Shown piece after piece: positions 24,866 to 33,496 of a stretch of DNA of 55,134 nt (position 1 is the stretch's first letter; every line of letters begins with the position of its first letter). The DNA is from Bacteroidales bacterium (GTDB lineage Bacteria; Bacteroidota; Bacteroidia; Bacteroidales; UBA932). The stretch is from assembly GCA_017446775.1 (NCBI GenBank), contig JAFSQE010000006.1:1-55134 (forward strand), written 5' to 3'. Made by a program: the position numbers and the translations under genes. The notes below the pieces were generated by a model. That model searched no databases. It worked only from the letters and a program-made list of their open reading frames with translations, and was not told the origin of the DNA.

Positions 24866-26182
24866 ATGTTTGATAAAGGTATGATGTGGAATGAGCGGAT
24901 GGAGAGTATGCCGCGTGAAGAACTGACGCGGCTGCAGAGCGAGAGACTGGTCAGGATAGTGAAATACACCTACGACAATGTGAAATACTACCACGACCGT
25001 ATGGACGCGGCGGGCGTAAAGCCCTCCGATATAAAAGGAATCGAAGATATCGGCAAGCTCCCGTTTATGACCAAGCAGGACTTGCGCGATTACTACCCCA
25101 CCGGCACTTTTGCCGCACCGATGAGCGATATCGTCAGATTCCACGCATCCAGCGGCACCACCGGCAAGCCGATTGTGGCGGGCTACACCCAGCACGACCT
25201 GGAGTGCTGGAGCGAGGGCGTGGCCCGCTGCCTTACGGCTTACGGACTTACTAAAAAGGATATCGTGCAGGTTGCTTACGGCTACGGATTGTTCACCGGC
25301 GGTCTGGGTGCACACGACGGCGCCACCAGGGTCGGCTGCTCTGTGCTGCCCGCCTCCAGCGGCAACACCGCCAAGCAACTGCTGCTGATGAAGGACCTGG
25401 GTGTTACGGCGCTTTGCTGCACCCCCTCCTATGCACTGTTCCTGGCAGAGAGCCTGCACCAGAGCGAGGACTTCAACCTCTCTGACATGAGGCTGCGGGT
25501 TGGTGTCTTTGGCGCCGAGCCCTGGAGCGAGAACATGCGCGCAGAACTGGAAGAGAAGCTGGGCATCAAGGCCTATGACATCTACGGCCTCACCGAGGTC
25601 AGCGGTCCCGGCGTTGGCGGCGAGTGCGAATATCAGGATGGTACCCATATCTGGGAAGATATGTTCTATCCCGAGATTATCGACCCGGTAACTTTGCAGC
25701 CCAAGCCGCACGGAGAGCAGGGGGAACTGGTATTCACCACCCTTACCAAAGAGGGAATGCCGGTAATCCGCTACCGTACCCGCGATTTGACCTCGCTGAA
25801 CTACGAGAGGTGCAAATGCGGCCGCACCGCAGTGCGCATGAACAAGATCATGGGCCGCACAGATGACATGCTCATCATCCGCGGCGTGAACGTGTTCCCG
25901 ACCCAGATAGAGGCGGTAATAATGGAGTTTGCAGAGTGCAACGGGCAGTATATGATTACTGTAGACCGGGTCAACAACACCGACACCTTCCGTCTGGATA
26001 TCGAGCTGCGGCCAGAATGCTACAGCGACAGCGTGGGTGCGATCAACGCCCTTACAAAGGCCATCATGGGTCGCATCGCCAGCGTCATCGGCATCAAGTG
26101 CGATGTGAAGGTTGCAGAACCCGGCAGCATCCAGCGCAGCGCCGGCAAGGCGAAACATGTTGTCGATTTGAGAAAAATATAA
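24866..26182 (+). CDS. paaK: Phenylacetate-CoA ligase-like enzyme
   Basis: AMP-forming ligase of the PaaK family, 438 residues. Motifs are the P-loop HASSGTTGKP (about residues 92-101), the AYDIYGLTEVSGPGVGGEC segment, YRTRDLT and a C-terminal lid domain with GRTDDMLIIRGVNVFP. By family it activates an aryl acid such as phenylacetate or indoleacetate to its CoA ester. In Bacteroidetes this gene often stands near indolepyruvate oxidoreductase genes; here it is next to trpB and an ACT protein, consistent with aromatic amino-acid metabolism. The substrate is inferred. Confidence 0.9.
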   Translation: MFDKGMMWNERMESMPREELTRLQSERLVRIVKYTYDNVKYYHDRMDAAGVKPSDIKGIEDIGKLPFMTKQDLRDYYPTGTFAAPMSDIVRFHASSGTTGKPIVAGYTQHDLECWSEGVARCLTAYGLTKKDIVQVAYGYGLFTGGLGAHDGATRVGCSVLPASSGNTAKQLLLMKDLGVTALCCTPSYALFLAESLHQSEDFNLSDMRLRVGVFGAEPWSENMRAELEEKLGIKAYDIYGLTEVSGPGVGGECEYQDGTHIWEDMFYPEIIDPVTLQPKPHGEQGELVFTTLTKEGMPVIRYRTRDLTSLNYERCKCGRTAVRMNKIMGRTDDMLIIRGVNVFPTQIEAVIMEFAECNGQYMITVDRVNNTDTFRLDIELRPECYSDSVGAINALTKAIMGRIASVIGIKCDVKVAEPGSIQRSAGKAKHVVDLRKI

Positions 26183-26194
26183 TAACTTGGCACT

Positions 26195-26578
26195 ATGATT
26201 ATAAAACAGTTATCCATCTTTTTACAGAACAAGATCGGCCGGTTTACAGAGGTCACCAATATCCTCGGGCAGGCGGGCGTGGACATGCAGGCCTTCACCG
26301 TAAGCGAGAATTCTGACTTCGGCATCCTCCGCCTGATTGTAGACGACACCGACCATGCCGTCGATGCCCTGCGCACAGCCGGTTTTGCAGTTAACACCAC
26401 CGATGTGGTGTGCCTCGTGTGCCCCGACCGCCCAGGCGCGATCGCTCCGTACATGAACAAACTCTCTCAAGGCGGCATCTCCATAGAGTATATGTACGCC
26501 TTCAGTCAGGGTGGCACCGCCAAGGTCATCATACGTCCCGACGATCTGGCGCTCTGCGAAAAACTGATATCCGAATAG
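26195..26578 (+). CDS. ACT-domain protein, tandem ACT
   Basis: A 127-residue protein consisting of two ACT-like beta-alpha-beta units: IIKQLSIFLQNKIGRFTEVTNIL..., then TDVVCLVCPDRPGAIAPYMNKLSQGGISIEYMYAF. ACT domains bind amino acids and regulate enzymes. It lies 12 bp after the PaaK-like gene, the usual arrangement for this ACT family, so it probably senses an aromatic amino acid for that pathway. Confidence 0.88.
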   Translation: MIIKQLSIFLQNKIGRFTEVTNILGQAGVDMQAFTVSENSDFGILRLIVDDTDHAVDALRTAGFAVNTTDVVCLVCPDRPGAIAPYMNKLSQGGISIEYMYAFSQGGTAKVIIRPDDLALCEKLISE

Positions 26579-26667
26579 GCAATCAGGTGCTACTTTTTTT
26601 GCTTGAAAACTCAGAATAGAGTAAATTAGGCGCTTTATTCGGGTTAGCAAAAAAAGTAGCAAAGCCT

Positions 26668-28491
26668 ATGGAAGATAAAAGGCACGCCTTGATGGAGGTT
26701 AAGGACCTGCAGAAGTCTTTAGGAATCAAGGGATTTGTCGGCACGGGGATTGCCCGCCTTGGGTACCGCATCCTGGAATTGAAAGAGGTGAACCGCATCT
26801 TCGACAAGGTGCGTTCTTATTCCGGCTCCGAGTTTTCTGCCCACGCACTTGAAGAGTGTAAAATCAGCTTTGATGTCCCTGCCCACCAGTTGGAATACAT
26901 CCCCGGCGAGGGTGGTTTCATAACAGTATCCAACCACCACTTTGGCGGTGCCGACGGCATGTTTCTCAACAGTGTGGTCGGCGGCAGAAGGCCCGACTAC
27001 AAGATTCTCACGACATTCCTCCTCTCCCTTATCCCCAACCTCAGGGAGAGCTTCCTTGCCGTTGACAACTTCTCTACCGGTGGCGCCAAAAGCCTGAGCG
27101 GCATTCGCGCTGCTCTGGGGCATATCGCCAAGGGTCAGCCGCTGGGTCTTTTCCCCGCAGGCGAGGTCGCTACCTGGCAAAGGGCAAAGCGGCGCACCGC
27201 GCTGGGCAAAAAAAGGGTTGTTGAAGATATCCCGTGGGCAGACAACATCATCAAACTTATAAAGCGCTCTTCCCTGCCCGTCATTCCGATTTATTTCGAT
27301 GGTGAGAATTCCCTCTCTTTCCACATCCTGGGCAGGATCCACCCCAGGCTCCGCACGATACGGCTTGTCCATGAGCTTTTCAAAAAGCGGGGTCAAACCA
27401 TCAAGGTCCGCATCGGGCAGCCAATCCAACCCTCTGAGTTCGAATCCCTGGACATCGAGCATCTGGGCAGGTATCTGCGCAGCAGGTGCTACGCGCTCCA
27501 GGCACAATGTCTTCAGGCGCCCGCCGCAACCACGCACGAATGGCCGGTGGATGTCGCCCCCGATGTACCAAAAGAACAGATTATCGCCGAGATAGATCGT
27601 CTCTCAGACCGCATGCTCTTCTCTACCGGCGAATACCAGGTCTACCTGCTGCGTTGCAGTGAGGCCCCGGCAATAACCAAAGAGCTGTGGCGGCTCCGCG
27701 AAGAGACATTCCGTGCAATTGGCGAAGGCACCGGCCTGGCAGAGGATACCGACGCCTACGACTCTTATTACAGGCAGATGATAATATGGCACTCCGCGAA
27801 CAAAGATATCGTGGGTGCATATCGTCTGGGATTCGGTCCCGAGATTATGGAGAAGCATGGGGGCATCGACGGTTTCTATACCGCCAGCCTGTTCAGATAC
27901 GGTCCGAAAGCCAGCGAGCTGCTCTCCAAATCGATGGAGCTTGGGCGTTCGTTCATAGCTGCGAAATATCAGCGGGAGGTGTTACCGCTCCGGTTGCTGT
28001 TCACAGGACTCGCAGTATCCACGCTGGAGTGTCCCCAGCTGCAGTATTTTTCCGGACCGGTGAGCATCAGCAACGACATTCCCCACTTCTATAAGAGTCT
28101 TATCTACTATTATATCACCAAGCATTATCCCATAGAGAATGCACGTATGGTGGCCCGTCCCACCCATCCGTTCGTCCCCGATTACCTGTGTGTGAATCCG
28201 GACGATTTGATGCAGCTGGCCGATGGCAATATCGACTCTCTGGACAGATTGCTCAGCGCCCTGTCGGACGGCAAGGTGCGGATGCCGGTGCTGGTCCGCA
28301 AATATTTCAGCTGCGGTGCCAAGTTGCCGTGCTTTAATGTAGACCCCGATTTCTCTTTCAGTCTGGACGGACTTATATTTCTCCGTTATGCTGATTTCCC
28401 CCAGAACACTACCCGGTCGTTCATACGCGCCCTGCCAGAACAGCTGCAGAAGCGTGTCTGGGAACAGTTCTACGGTACAAACCCCCAGTAG
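26668..28491 (+). CDS. Bifunctional acyltransferase: PlsC-type O-acyltransferase fused to OlsB-type N-acyltransferase
   Basis: A 607-residue fusion. Residues about 70-285 are a PlsC-like acyltransferase with the HX4D motif NHHFGGAD (His91, Asp96), FPAGEVATW and PVIPIYFDG. Residues about 310-600 are a GNAT-like N-acyltransferase of the OlsB/GlsB kind, with YQVYLLRCSEAPAITKELWRLREETF and GAYRLGFG, LGRSFI and LFTGLAVS segments. In Bacteroides thetaiotaomicron the two glycine-lipid steps are encoded by separate genes (GlsA, GlsB); in OlsF-type proteins they are fused. It therefore probably makes an N-acyl-amino-acid lipid, with glycine or ornithine as head group. The next gene is also a lipid-related membrane protein. 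Confidence 0.87.
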   Translation: MEDKRHALMEVKDLQKSLGIKGFVGTGIARLGYRILELKEVNRIFDKVRSYSGSEFSAHALEECKISFDVPAHQLEYIPGEGGFITVSNHHFGGADGMFLNSVVGGRRPDYKILTTFLLSLIPNLRESFLAVDNFSTGGAKSLSGIRAALGHIAKGQPLGLFPAGEVATWQRAKRRTALGKKRVVEDIPWADNIIKLIKRSSLPVIPIYFDGENSLSFHILGRIHPRLRTIRLVHELFKKRGQTIKVRIGQPIQPSEFESLDIEHLGRYLRSRCYALQAQCLQAPAATTHEWPVDVAPDVPKEQIIAEIDRLSDRMLFSTGEYQVYLLRCSEAPAITKELWRLREETFRAIGEGTGLAEDTDAYDSYYRQMIIWHSANKDIVGAYRLGFGPEIMEKHGGIDGFYTASLFRYGPKASELLSKSMELGRSFIAAKYQREVLPLRLLFTGLAVSTLECPQLQYFSGPVSISNDIPHFYKSLIYYYITKHYPIENARMVARPTHPFVPDYLCVNPDDLMQLADGNIDSLDRLLSALSDGKVRMPVLVRKYFSCGAKLPCFNVDPDFSFSLDGLIFLRYADFPQNTTRSFIRALPEQLQKRVWEQFYGTNPQ

Positions 28492-28497
28492 CGCATA

Positions 28498-29190
28498 ATG
28501 GACAGTCCGTTGTGGGTATATCTTCTTGGCCTTGCCGGTATGGGGATCTACGGTACCCGTATCGTAGTGCAATGGTATATCTCGGAGAAGTCCCGGAGGG
28601 TAGAATCGCCCGGTATTTATTGGGTGATGAGCAGCATCGGCGCCGTGGTGCTGTATATTTACGGCTGGCTTAGAAAAGATTTCTCCATCATCTTTGGGGA
28701 GAGCCTGAGCTATTATATCTATATGTGGAACATATCGGCTCTGGGCATGTATAAGAAGGTGCCTAAAGCCGTCATCATTTTGCAGGCATTGTTCCCGGTG
28801 GTGATAATTGCCCTGATTGCACAGGACTGGGGGGCATTCATAGATACCTTCCTCAAAAACAAAGATGTGCCTCTGCGCCTGCTGGCGTTTGGCATGCTGG
28901 GACAGTTCACCTTTGAAATCCGTTCTGTATATCAGCTTGTATACAGTATGCGGCGCAAGACATCCATATTACCGCTGGGGCACTGGCTGTTGGCCGTGGC
29001 TGGCGGATTGATGATTATAATCTACGGCTTTATCCGCCACGACTGGGTGCTGGTGCTGGGGCAGTTCTCAATTTTCTTCTCCATCCGCAACATCATGCTC
29101 TGGTTTATCGCCCGCCGCAACGACCGCCTCAAAAAGGCAGCGCCAGAAGCCGGCGCCAGTCCCAACCAGGATTCAGATACAATGGAATAA
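28498..29190 (+). CDS. Lipid-A-biosynthesis N-terminal-domain membrane protein
   Basis: A 230-residue inner-membrane protein with about six helices arranged as two LABN-type repeats: first GIYGTRIVVQWYISEKSRRVESP...YWVMSSIGAVVLYIYG, then LGQFTFEIRSVYQLVYSMRRK...LPLGHWLLAVAGGLMIIIYG. The domain is found in proteins linked to lipid A and sugar-lipid handling, but its activity is not known. It begins 6 bp after the acyltransferase stop, so they form an operon. Confidence 0.82.
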   Translation: MDSPLWVYLLGLAGMGIYGTRIVVQWYISEKSRRVESPGIYWVMSSIGAVVLYIYGWLRKDFSIIFGESLSYYIYMWNISALGMYKKVPKAVIILQALFPVVIIALIAQDWGAFIDTFLKNKDVPLRLLAFGMLGQFTFEIRSVYQLVYSMRRKTSILPLGHWLLAVAGGLMIIIYGFIRHDWVLVLGQFSIFFSIRNIMLWFIARRNDRLKKAAPEAGASPNQDSDTME

Positions 29191-29195
29191 CCTCC

Positions 29196-29350
29196 CCAAG
29201 CGGGTACAAAAAAAGCCTCTGCCGGGACCCGCAACCAAGCGGGTACAAAAAAAGCCTCTGATGAGGCTTGAGGCCCCCTTCCTGGGAAGGGGGTTGGGGG
29301 TTGGGTGATTATGGGGACCCGCAACCAAGCGGGTACAAAAAAAGCCTCTG
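29196..29350 (+). repeat. Three copies of a tRNA-Lys 3'-end/terminator repeat
   Basis: A 26-bp sequence beginning CCAAGCGGGTACAAAAAAAG and ending GCCTCTG occurs at 29196-29221, 29235-29260 and 29325-29350. Copies two and three are preceded by the same GGGACCCGCAA. Read on the minus strand, each copy is a terminator half-stem followed by CCCGCTTGG, the complement of the tRNA-Lys acceptor/T-arm end at 29366-29378. They lie downstream of tRNA-Lys in its direction of transcription. Confidence 0.9.
29267..29311. repeat. REP-like palindromic element, copy 1
   Basis: A GC-rich palindrome CCCCCTTCCTGGGAAGGGGG flanked by CTTGAG on the left and GGGTGATTA on the right. A near-identical element occurs in inverted orientation at 33497-33535. 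It has an extra GGGGGTT copy compared with that one. Confidence 0.7.
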
Positions 29351-29365
29351 ATGAGGCTTTTTTTG
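29339..29365 (-). terminator. Intrinsic terminator of tRNA-Lys
   Basis: On the minus strand, immediately after the tRNA, AAAAAAAGCCTC-ATCA-GAGGCTTTTTTT forms a hairpin with a U-run. Further pairing of the tRNA 3' end (AAGCGGGT) with the downstream ACCCGCTT is possible. Confidence 0.8.
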
Positions 29366-29438
29366 TGACCCGCTTGGGGCTCGAACCCAAGACCCCAACA
29401 TTAAAAGTGTTGTGCTCTACCTACTGAGCTAGCGAGTC
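29366..29438 (-). tRNA. tRNA-Lys (anticodon UUU)
   Basis: A 73-nt cloverleaf on the minus strand. Acceptor GACTCGC pairs with GCGGGTC (one G-T), D-arm GCTCAGTAGGTAGAGC, anticodon stem CAACA/TGTTG with loop CTTTTAA (anticodon TTT), and T-arm TTGGG-TTCGAGC-CCCAA. The discriminator is A and no CCA is encoded. Confidence 0.96.
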
Positions 29439-29477
29439 TGACTCCCTAAAAAGCCCGAAGGCCGCTTTTGGGGAGTG

Positions 29478-29509
29478 CAAAGGTATTGTTTTCTTGATAA
29501 TAAACAAAA
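29478..29509 (-). promoter_or_regulatory. tRNA-Lys promoter
   Basis: Minus-strand TACCTTTG (29485 to 29478) with a TTTTG -33 element at 29509-29505, 20 bp upstream. The RNA leader before the tRNA contains an ACTCCC...GGGAGT stem with an inner GGCC-TTCG-GGC(C) hairpin (about 29440-29476). Confidence 0.72.
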
Positions 29510-29513
29510 TTTT

Positions 29514-30605
29514 TTACTCCAGGGCGAACGCCTTGATGCTCTTTAGCCCGGGCATTCCAAAATATGACTCTTTTACAGTGCCCTGGATATAGACCTTGCG
29601 GCCGAGCATTTCTGGATGGTCTACCAGATTGATTGTTTCGCGGATATCGCTGCCACTTGCCAGCTCTACCGACATACATTCCGACCTGGTGCGGCAAGCT
29701 GCCGATGCCGCGATTGCCAGATTGCTGTTCTTGGTAAACGGCGCCTCGTAGTTGATGGCACTGCTGGTAAGATCGCCCCCTACGATATACCCCCAGACCC
29801 AGACACTCTCTTCCGGGTGAGCGGCCGCCTCTACTATGCTGAAAGCCGACTCCTGTCCCTGTCCGTCGCTCTGGGTGTTTCTGTACTGGTCTACCATTAT
29901 CGTCTGGCTGAGATATTCGGCTGTGGTATCCAGCTGTACGCTTATGCTTGACTGCGAGTCAAGGCTGCCGGCATCCAGGGTAAGGGTGAGCATCTGTCCC
30001 GATGAAAGCATCTTGCTGAACAGTTGTTGTGAAGAGCCATCGGTGGCTATGGCGCTGAACGTCGCATTCCCGGCGTCGAAAAAGCCGAAACGGGTTTCAG
30101 AAGATGTGTATCTCAGGCTGCCGGCCTCCTGTGCCACCGTCAATTCCCCTGGATACCGGGCCAGATACCGCTCTGTCATACGCACCCGTACGCCGCTGTT
30201 TACCATCTTGCACAAGAAGTTTATGCTTACCGTTTCTCCGCTGGATGCGACAATATCCACCGCATCGCCATACACCGGACTTTCCCAGTCGGGCCCGTCC
30301 ATCTCCATGCTCACCAGGGTGAGCGAATAACTGCCTGCAGGCACGCTGATTCTGGCTGGTTTGGCTCCGTACGACCCATAGTAGACATGCTCCCCGGCAG
30401 CATTTTCAATCTTCAGGAAAAACTGGTTTGTGTCGGGCATCTGCTCTCCGGCGGCCTTTGTCGCAAAGGTGTTCTCCTGCCTGACGCTCAACAAAAGTGT
30501 CGCCTTTGCATTGCGGTCGGCCAGGCCGCAAGCGGACACTGCCGCTGCGGCTACAATTGTTGCGAAGGCGATAGTTAACCCCTTCGCTGCTTTTCTGTTT
30601 CTCAT
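29514..30605 (-). CDS. Lipoprotein with DUF4493-like N-terminal and OB-fold-like C-terminal domains
   Basis: A 363-residue lipoprotein with signal ending AAVSAC. The mature N-terminal half (about 30-230) is beta-rich with VPAGSYSLTLVSMEMDGPDWESPVYGD, resembling DUF4493 domains of Bacteroidetes surface proteins. The C-terminal part (about 260-363), with SVWVWGYIVGGDL and LGRKVYIQGTVKESYFGMPGLKS, resembles the DUF6359 OB-fold. A GGAGG ribosome-binding site lies just before ATG 30605, unusual for this phylum. No function is known; cell-surface binding is a guess. Confidence 0.65.
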   Translation of the reverse strand: MRNRKAAKGLTIAFATIVAAAAVSACGLADRNAKATLLLSVRQENTFATKAAGEQMPDTNQFFLKIENAAGEHVYYGSYGAKPARISVPAGSYSLTLVSMEMDGPDWESPVYGDAVDIVASSGETVSINFLCKMVNSGVRVRMTERYLARYPGELTVAQEAGSLRYTSSETRFGFFDAGNATFSAIATDGSSQQLFSKMLSSGQMLTLTLDAGSLDSQSSISVQLDTTAEYLSQTIMVDQYRNTQSDGQGQESAFSIVEAAAHPEESVWVWGYIVGGDLTSSAINYEAPFTKNSNLAIAASAACRTRSECMSVELASGSDIRETINLVDHPEMLGRKVYIQGTVKESYFGMPGLKSIKAFALE

Positions 30606-30717
30606 TTTTACCTCCGTTTTTAATTGTTAATAATGCAGTCGTGAAGTTAGCGCGCTGCAATATTCGCGGAGGAAAAGTTTGGAGAAGTTGCTGAAAAATA
30701 TCCGTTTTTAAAAAGCG

Positions 30718-30749
30718 GTAAACGTTTTTAAACGTCTAAAAACGTTTAC
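30718..30749. terminator. Inverted repeat at the end of the S9 peptidase gene
   Basis: A perfect 13-bp inverted repeat (GTAAACGTTTTTA / TAAAAACGTTTAC) with a 6-bp loop overlaps the peptidase stop codon. On the minus strand it is followed by CGCTTTTTAAAAA, so it may terminate the peptidase transcript; it could also be an operator for the lipoprotein gene beyond it. Confidence 0.5.
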
Positions 30750-33280
30750 AGATCCTTCTCCGGATAGAGTTCGTTCCACCAGGTGGGATCTTCTTTAAGG
30801 TATTTTGCAAACCATGCCGATATTGTGCGCATCCACTGGCGTCGTTTTGCATATTCACGGATGCCGTGGTTCTCGCCATCTACAACCACAAACGCAGTGT
30901 CGCACCCGAGCAGCTTGAGGGCGGTGAACATCTGTATGCTCTCTCCAATGGGGACGTTGGTATCGGCACTGCCGTGCAGGAACAGCAGTGGCGTGTGAAT
31001 CTTGTCTGCCATATACAGCGGACTGTTGTCCACATAGAGATCTTTGTGGCTCCAGGGATAGCTGCCTGCCATGCTGACCTCGCTGTACGAGTATCCCCAA
31101 TAGCCTTCGCCCCAGTAGCTGGTATGGTCGCTGATACCGGCATGGGATATGCCGGCGGCAAAGATATCGCTTTTAGCCAGAAGCAGTTGGGTCATGAATC
31201 CGCCGTACGATGCACTGAAGCAGCCGATGTGCTTGCGGTCTATGTAAGGATGATCTGCGCAGAAATGCTCTACCCCTTCCAGGATATCCTCTGCCACACC
31301 CTGACCGGCCGTGTTGACGTGGCGGGATGCGAATTCCTGTCCGAAACCGGCAGCTCCGGAGGGATTAACCACATAGAATACATACCCCTGGGCGGCATAA
31401 TACTGCGGCGAATAGCTGCCGATAGCGTAGCGGGCCGACGGGGAGCACCCACCGTAGTAGTGTACCAGCAGCGGATACTTCTTTGAAGGGTCGAAGTCGG
31501 GCGGAAGGAGATAGAAGCCGTTGATTGTATCGCCACGGCTGCTGGTGAATTCGTACTCACCGCCCTCTCCCATCTGCACACCTTTGAGCCTCTCCGCTCC
31601 GAAATCGGCAATCAGGGTGTTTTTTCCTTTTTTAGTGTTCATCATCCACACCTTATCGCCGCTGCACAGACTCTGTCCGACATAGATAAGTTGCGGAGTC
31701 TTTTTGGAAACAGCAAAAGCGTAAAGATAATCTTCCTGATTATCAAGGCGTTCTGCTTTTGCTGTTTCTGGATCGATCCTGAAGAGATTGACGCAGTCCT
31801 TGTCTTCTGCAGTAAGATAGATTTTGCCGTCGGCAGCACTCCAATCCACAGCACTTACACTTGGAGCAAAGTCGCGGGTCAGCGGATGCACCGCCTTGGT
31901 GGCAACATCTATCACATAGAGTTGGAGGTCGTACATATTGGGCGTGCGGCCCTGGGGAACATCCATCCCGATACGGTTGAACGCCTCGGGACTGCCCACC
32001 ACGGCCACACGGCTGCCATCCGAACTGTAATTTGCGGCACGGATAAAGCCGTCGTTAAGGGCTAGAGTATCCACCGTCATGGTCTCCAGGTCCATCTGCA
32101 GCAGGGACATCGTGCTGGTGGGGCGTTTGCCAAGATCGTACGCATCGGTAGCGAAGAGGATGCTGCGGCCATTGCTGCTGATATCATTGAGCCATGCATT
32201 CCGATGTCCAAAGGTAAGTCGCTTCAAGGCACCTGTGGCAAAATCCAGTTTTGCAAGATGGGTGCGGTTGCGCCATCCCGGCTGCCGGTCGTCGGGAGTC
32301 AGGATCTGATGCACATCGCCCTCCTTCGGACCGTCGGTCTCTATCATAAATATCGCAAAGTCTTCTGTAGGTGAGATATAAAAAGGGGCCTGAGGGACGT
32401 TCTCGGCAAGGGTTACCTTAGCATTGGTGGCGGCATCCACGCACACAATCCGTTCTCCGGCGGCGCCGGGTTCGGTGAAATAGTAACGGTCGCTGGAGGG
32501 CATCCACTCAATGTTCTTTTCGATGCGGGTTAAGAGTTTGCCGCTGGCAGTTTCGTAAATCCCGGTATATGAATCGCGCTTGCCGTCGTTACGGATAAAG
32601 TAGCAGCCAAGCGAGTAATATTTCCCGGAAGGGGAAAGCGCCACGGCGTTGCAGCCGATACCCTGAGTGTTATAATCCAGCGAGAAAATGTCTTTGACAG
32701 CAGTGCCTGTTTTAATATCGGCCTTTGTGACGATTGATACTTTCAGCGGAGCGGAGGTGGTGGTATCGGTAAGATATTTGATGGCGAAAGAGTGTGTACC
32801 GGGGTCCAGACTGGCAACCGGGGCATCGTGCGCTGCTCCGTCCAGGTACAGCTTGTGGCCGGCAGGCCCTTCGTACAATATGTCAATCTTGGCAAAGCTG
32901 CTGGTCTGAAGATCGAATCCGGCAAGGTGCAGCTGCCGCCGGTCGCTCTGTACGGTTGGTTGCGCCAGCGCAGGGGCGTCTTTTAAGATTTTTAAGGATA
33001 ATGCCGTAGCAAGGGCATCCTCTGCCGCATCATACTCTTTTCCGGCGGCATCTTTAGTGTCGGTTATATACGGCACCGGTATCTCATACCCTCCGGCGTA
33101 GGTGAACTCACGCACCACTATCGTATCGGGTTTGACTTCAGCTTCTGGCTTGGGAACCAACTCCATCGGGGAGGGTTTTACAATGCCGGCAGTGCCGTGG
33201 ACCTTTGCCTGTGCAAATGCATCATTAACCGTAACAGTTGCAGCCGCTATAAGCGCAACAAGAAGAATCGACCGTTTCAT
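30746..33280 (-). CDS. S9-family prolyl oligopeptidase (DPP IV-like)
   Basis: Secreted or periplasmic serine peptidase of 844 residues. The signal peptide ends NDAFAQA. Residues about 190-560 form a beta-propeller with DPPIV-style repeats, and the C-terminal alpha/beta hydrolase carries nucleophile Ser in CFSASYGGF, Asp in HGSADTNVP and His in GENHGI. The nucleophile motif is S-x-S-Y-G-G rather than the usual G-x-S-Y-G-G. By family it removes dipeptides or cleaves after proline in imported peptides. It is a single gene flanked by tRNA-Leu and a lipoprotein. Confidence 0.9.
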   Translation of the reverse strand: MKRSILLVALIAAATVTVNDAFAQAKVHGTAGIVKPSPMELVPKPEAEVKPDTIVVREFTYAGGYEIPVPYITDTKDAAGKEYDAAEDALATALSLKILKDAPALAQPTVQSDRRQLHLAGFDLQTSSFAKIDILYEGPAGHKLYLDGAAHDAPVASLDPGTHSFAIKYLTDTTTSAPLKVSIVTKADIKTGTAVKDIFSLDYNTQGIGCNAVALSPSGKYYSLGCYFIRNDGKRDSYTGIYETASGKLLTRIEKNIEWMPSSDRYYFTEPGAAGERIVCVDAATNAKVTLAENVPQAPFYISPTEDFAIFMIETDGPKEGDVHQILTPDDRQPGWRNRTHLAKLDFATGALKRLTFGHRNAWLNDISSNGRSILFATDAYDLGKRPTSTMSLLQMDLETMTVDTLALNDGFIRAANYSSDGSRVAVVGSPEAFNRIGMDVPQGRTPNMYDLQLYVIDVATKAVHPLTRDFAPSVSAVDWSAADGKIYLTAEDKDCVNLFRIDPETAKAERLDNQEDYLYAFAVSKKTPQLIYVGQSLCSGDKVWMMNTKKGKNTLIADFGAERLKGVQMGEGGEYEFTSSRGDTINGFYLLPPDFDPSKKYPLLVHYYGGCSPSARYAIGSYSPQYYAAQGYVFYVVNPSGAAGFGQEFASRHVNTAGQGVAEDILEGVEHFCADHPYIDRKHIGCFSASYGGFMTQLLLAKSDIFAAGISHAGISDHTSYWGEGYWGYSYSEVSMAGSYPWSHKDLYVDNSPLYMADKIHTPLLFLHGSADTNVPIGESIQMFTALKLLGCDTAFVVVDGENHGIREYAKRRQWMRTISAWFAKYLKEDPTWWNELYPEKDL

Positions 33281-33317
33281 TGTAGAGAACTTTTATTGCC
33301 GCAAGGTACAAAATAAT

Positions 33318-33347
33318 TGGCAGTCATATCAAAATTAGATACCTTTG
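33318..33347 (+). promoter_or_regulatory. tRNA-Leu promoter
   Basis: TACCTTTG at 33340-33347 with TTGG at 33317-33320 as -33 element; the tRNA begins 13 bp after the -7 box. Confidence 0.68.
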
Positions 33348-33359
33348 CACGCGGCTTAT

Positions 33360-33441
33360 GCGGGCGTGTTGTAATTGGTAGCCAAGCTGGACTTAGGATC
33401 CAGTGCCGCAAGGCGTAAGGGTTCGAGTCCCTTCGCCCGCA
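33360..33441 (+). tRNA. tRNA-Leu (anticodon UAG)
   Basis: An 82-nt class II cloverleaf with acceptor GCGGGCG/CGCCCGC, anticodon stem CTGGA/TCCAG with loop CTTAGGA (anticodon TAG), a variable arm TGCCGCAAGGCG, and T-arm AGGG-TTCGAGT-CCCT. The discriminator is A and no CCA is encoded. Confidence 0.96.
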
Positions 33442-33443
33442 CG

Positions 33444-33473
33444 AAAAAGGAGCGCTGGAAAGCGCTCCTTTTT
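33444..33473 (+). terminator. Terminator of tRNA-Leu
   Basis: AAAAAGGAGCGCT-GGAA-AGCGCTCCTTTTT hairpin starts two bases after the tRNA; nearly symmetrical, so it may work on both strands. Confidence 0.9.
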
Positions 33474-33496
33474 CGTGCGGGCTGATGCCCGCCCTT

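Noticed and set aside
29022-29390. Minus-strand ORF of 122 residues over the tRNA-Lys repeat region
   Set aside because: Its repeated peptide (SEAFFVPAW) comes from the DNA repeat; it also runs across the tRNA 3' end.
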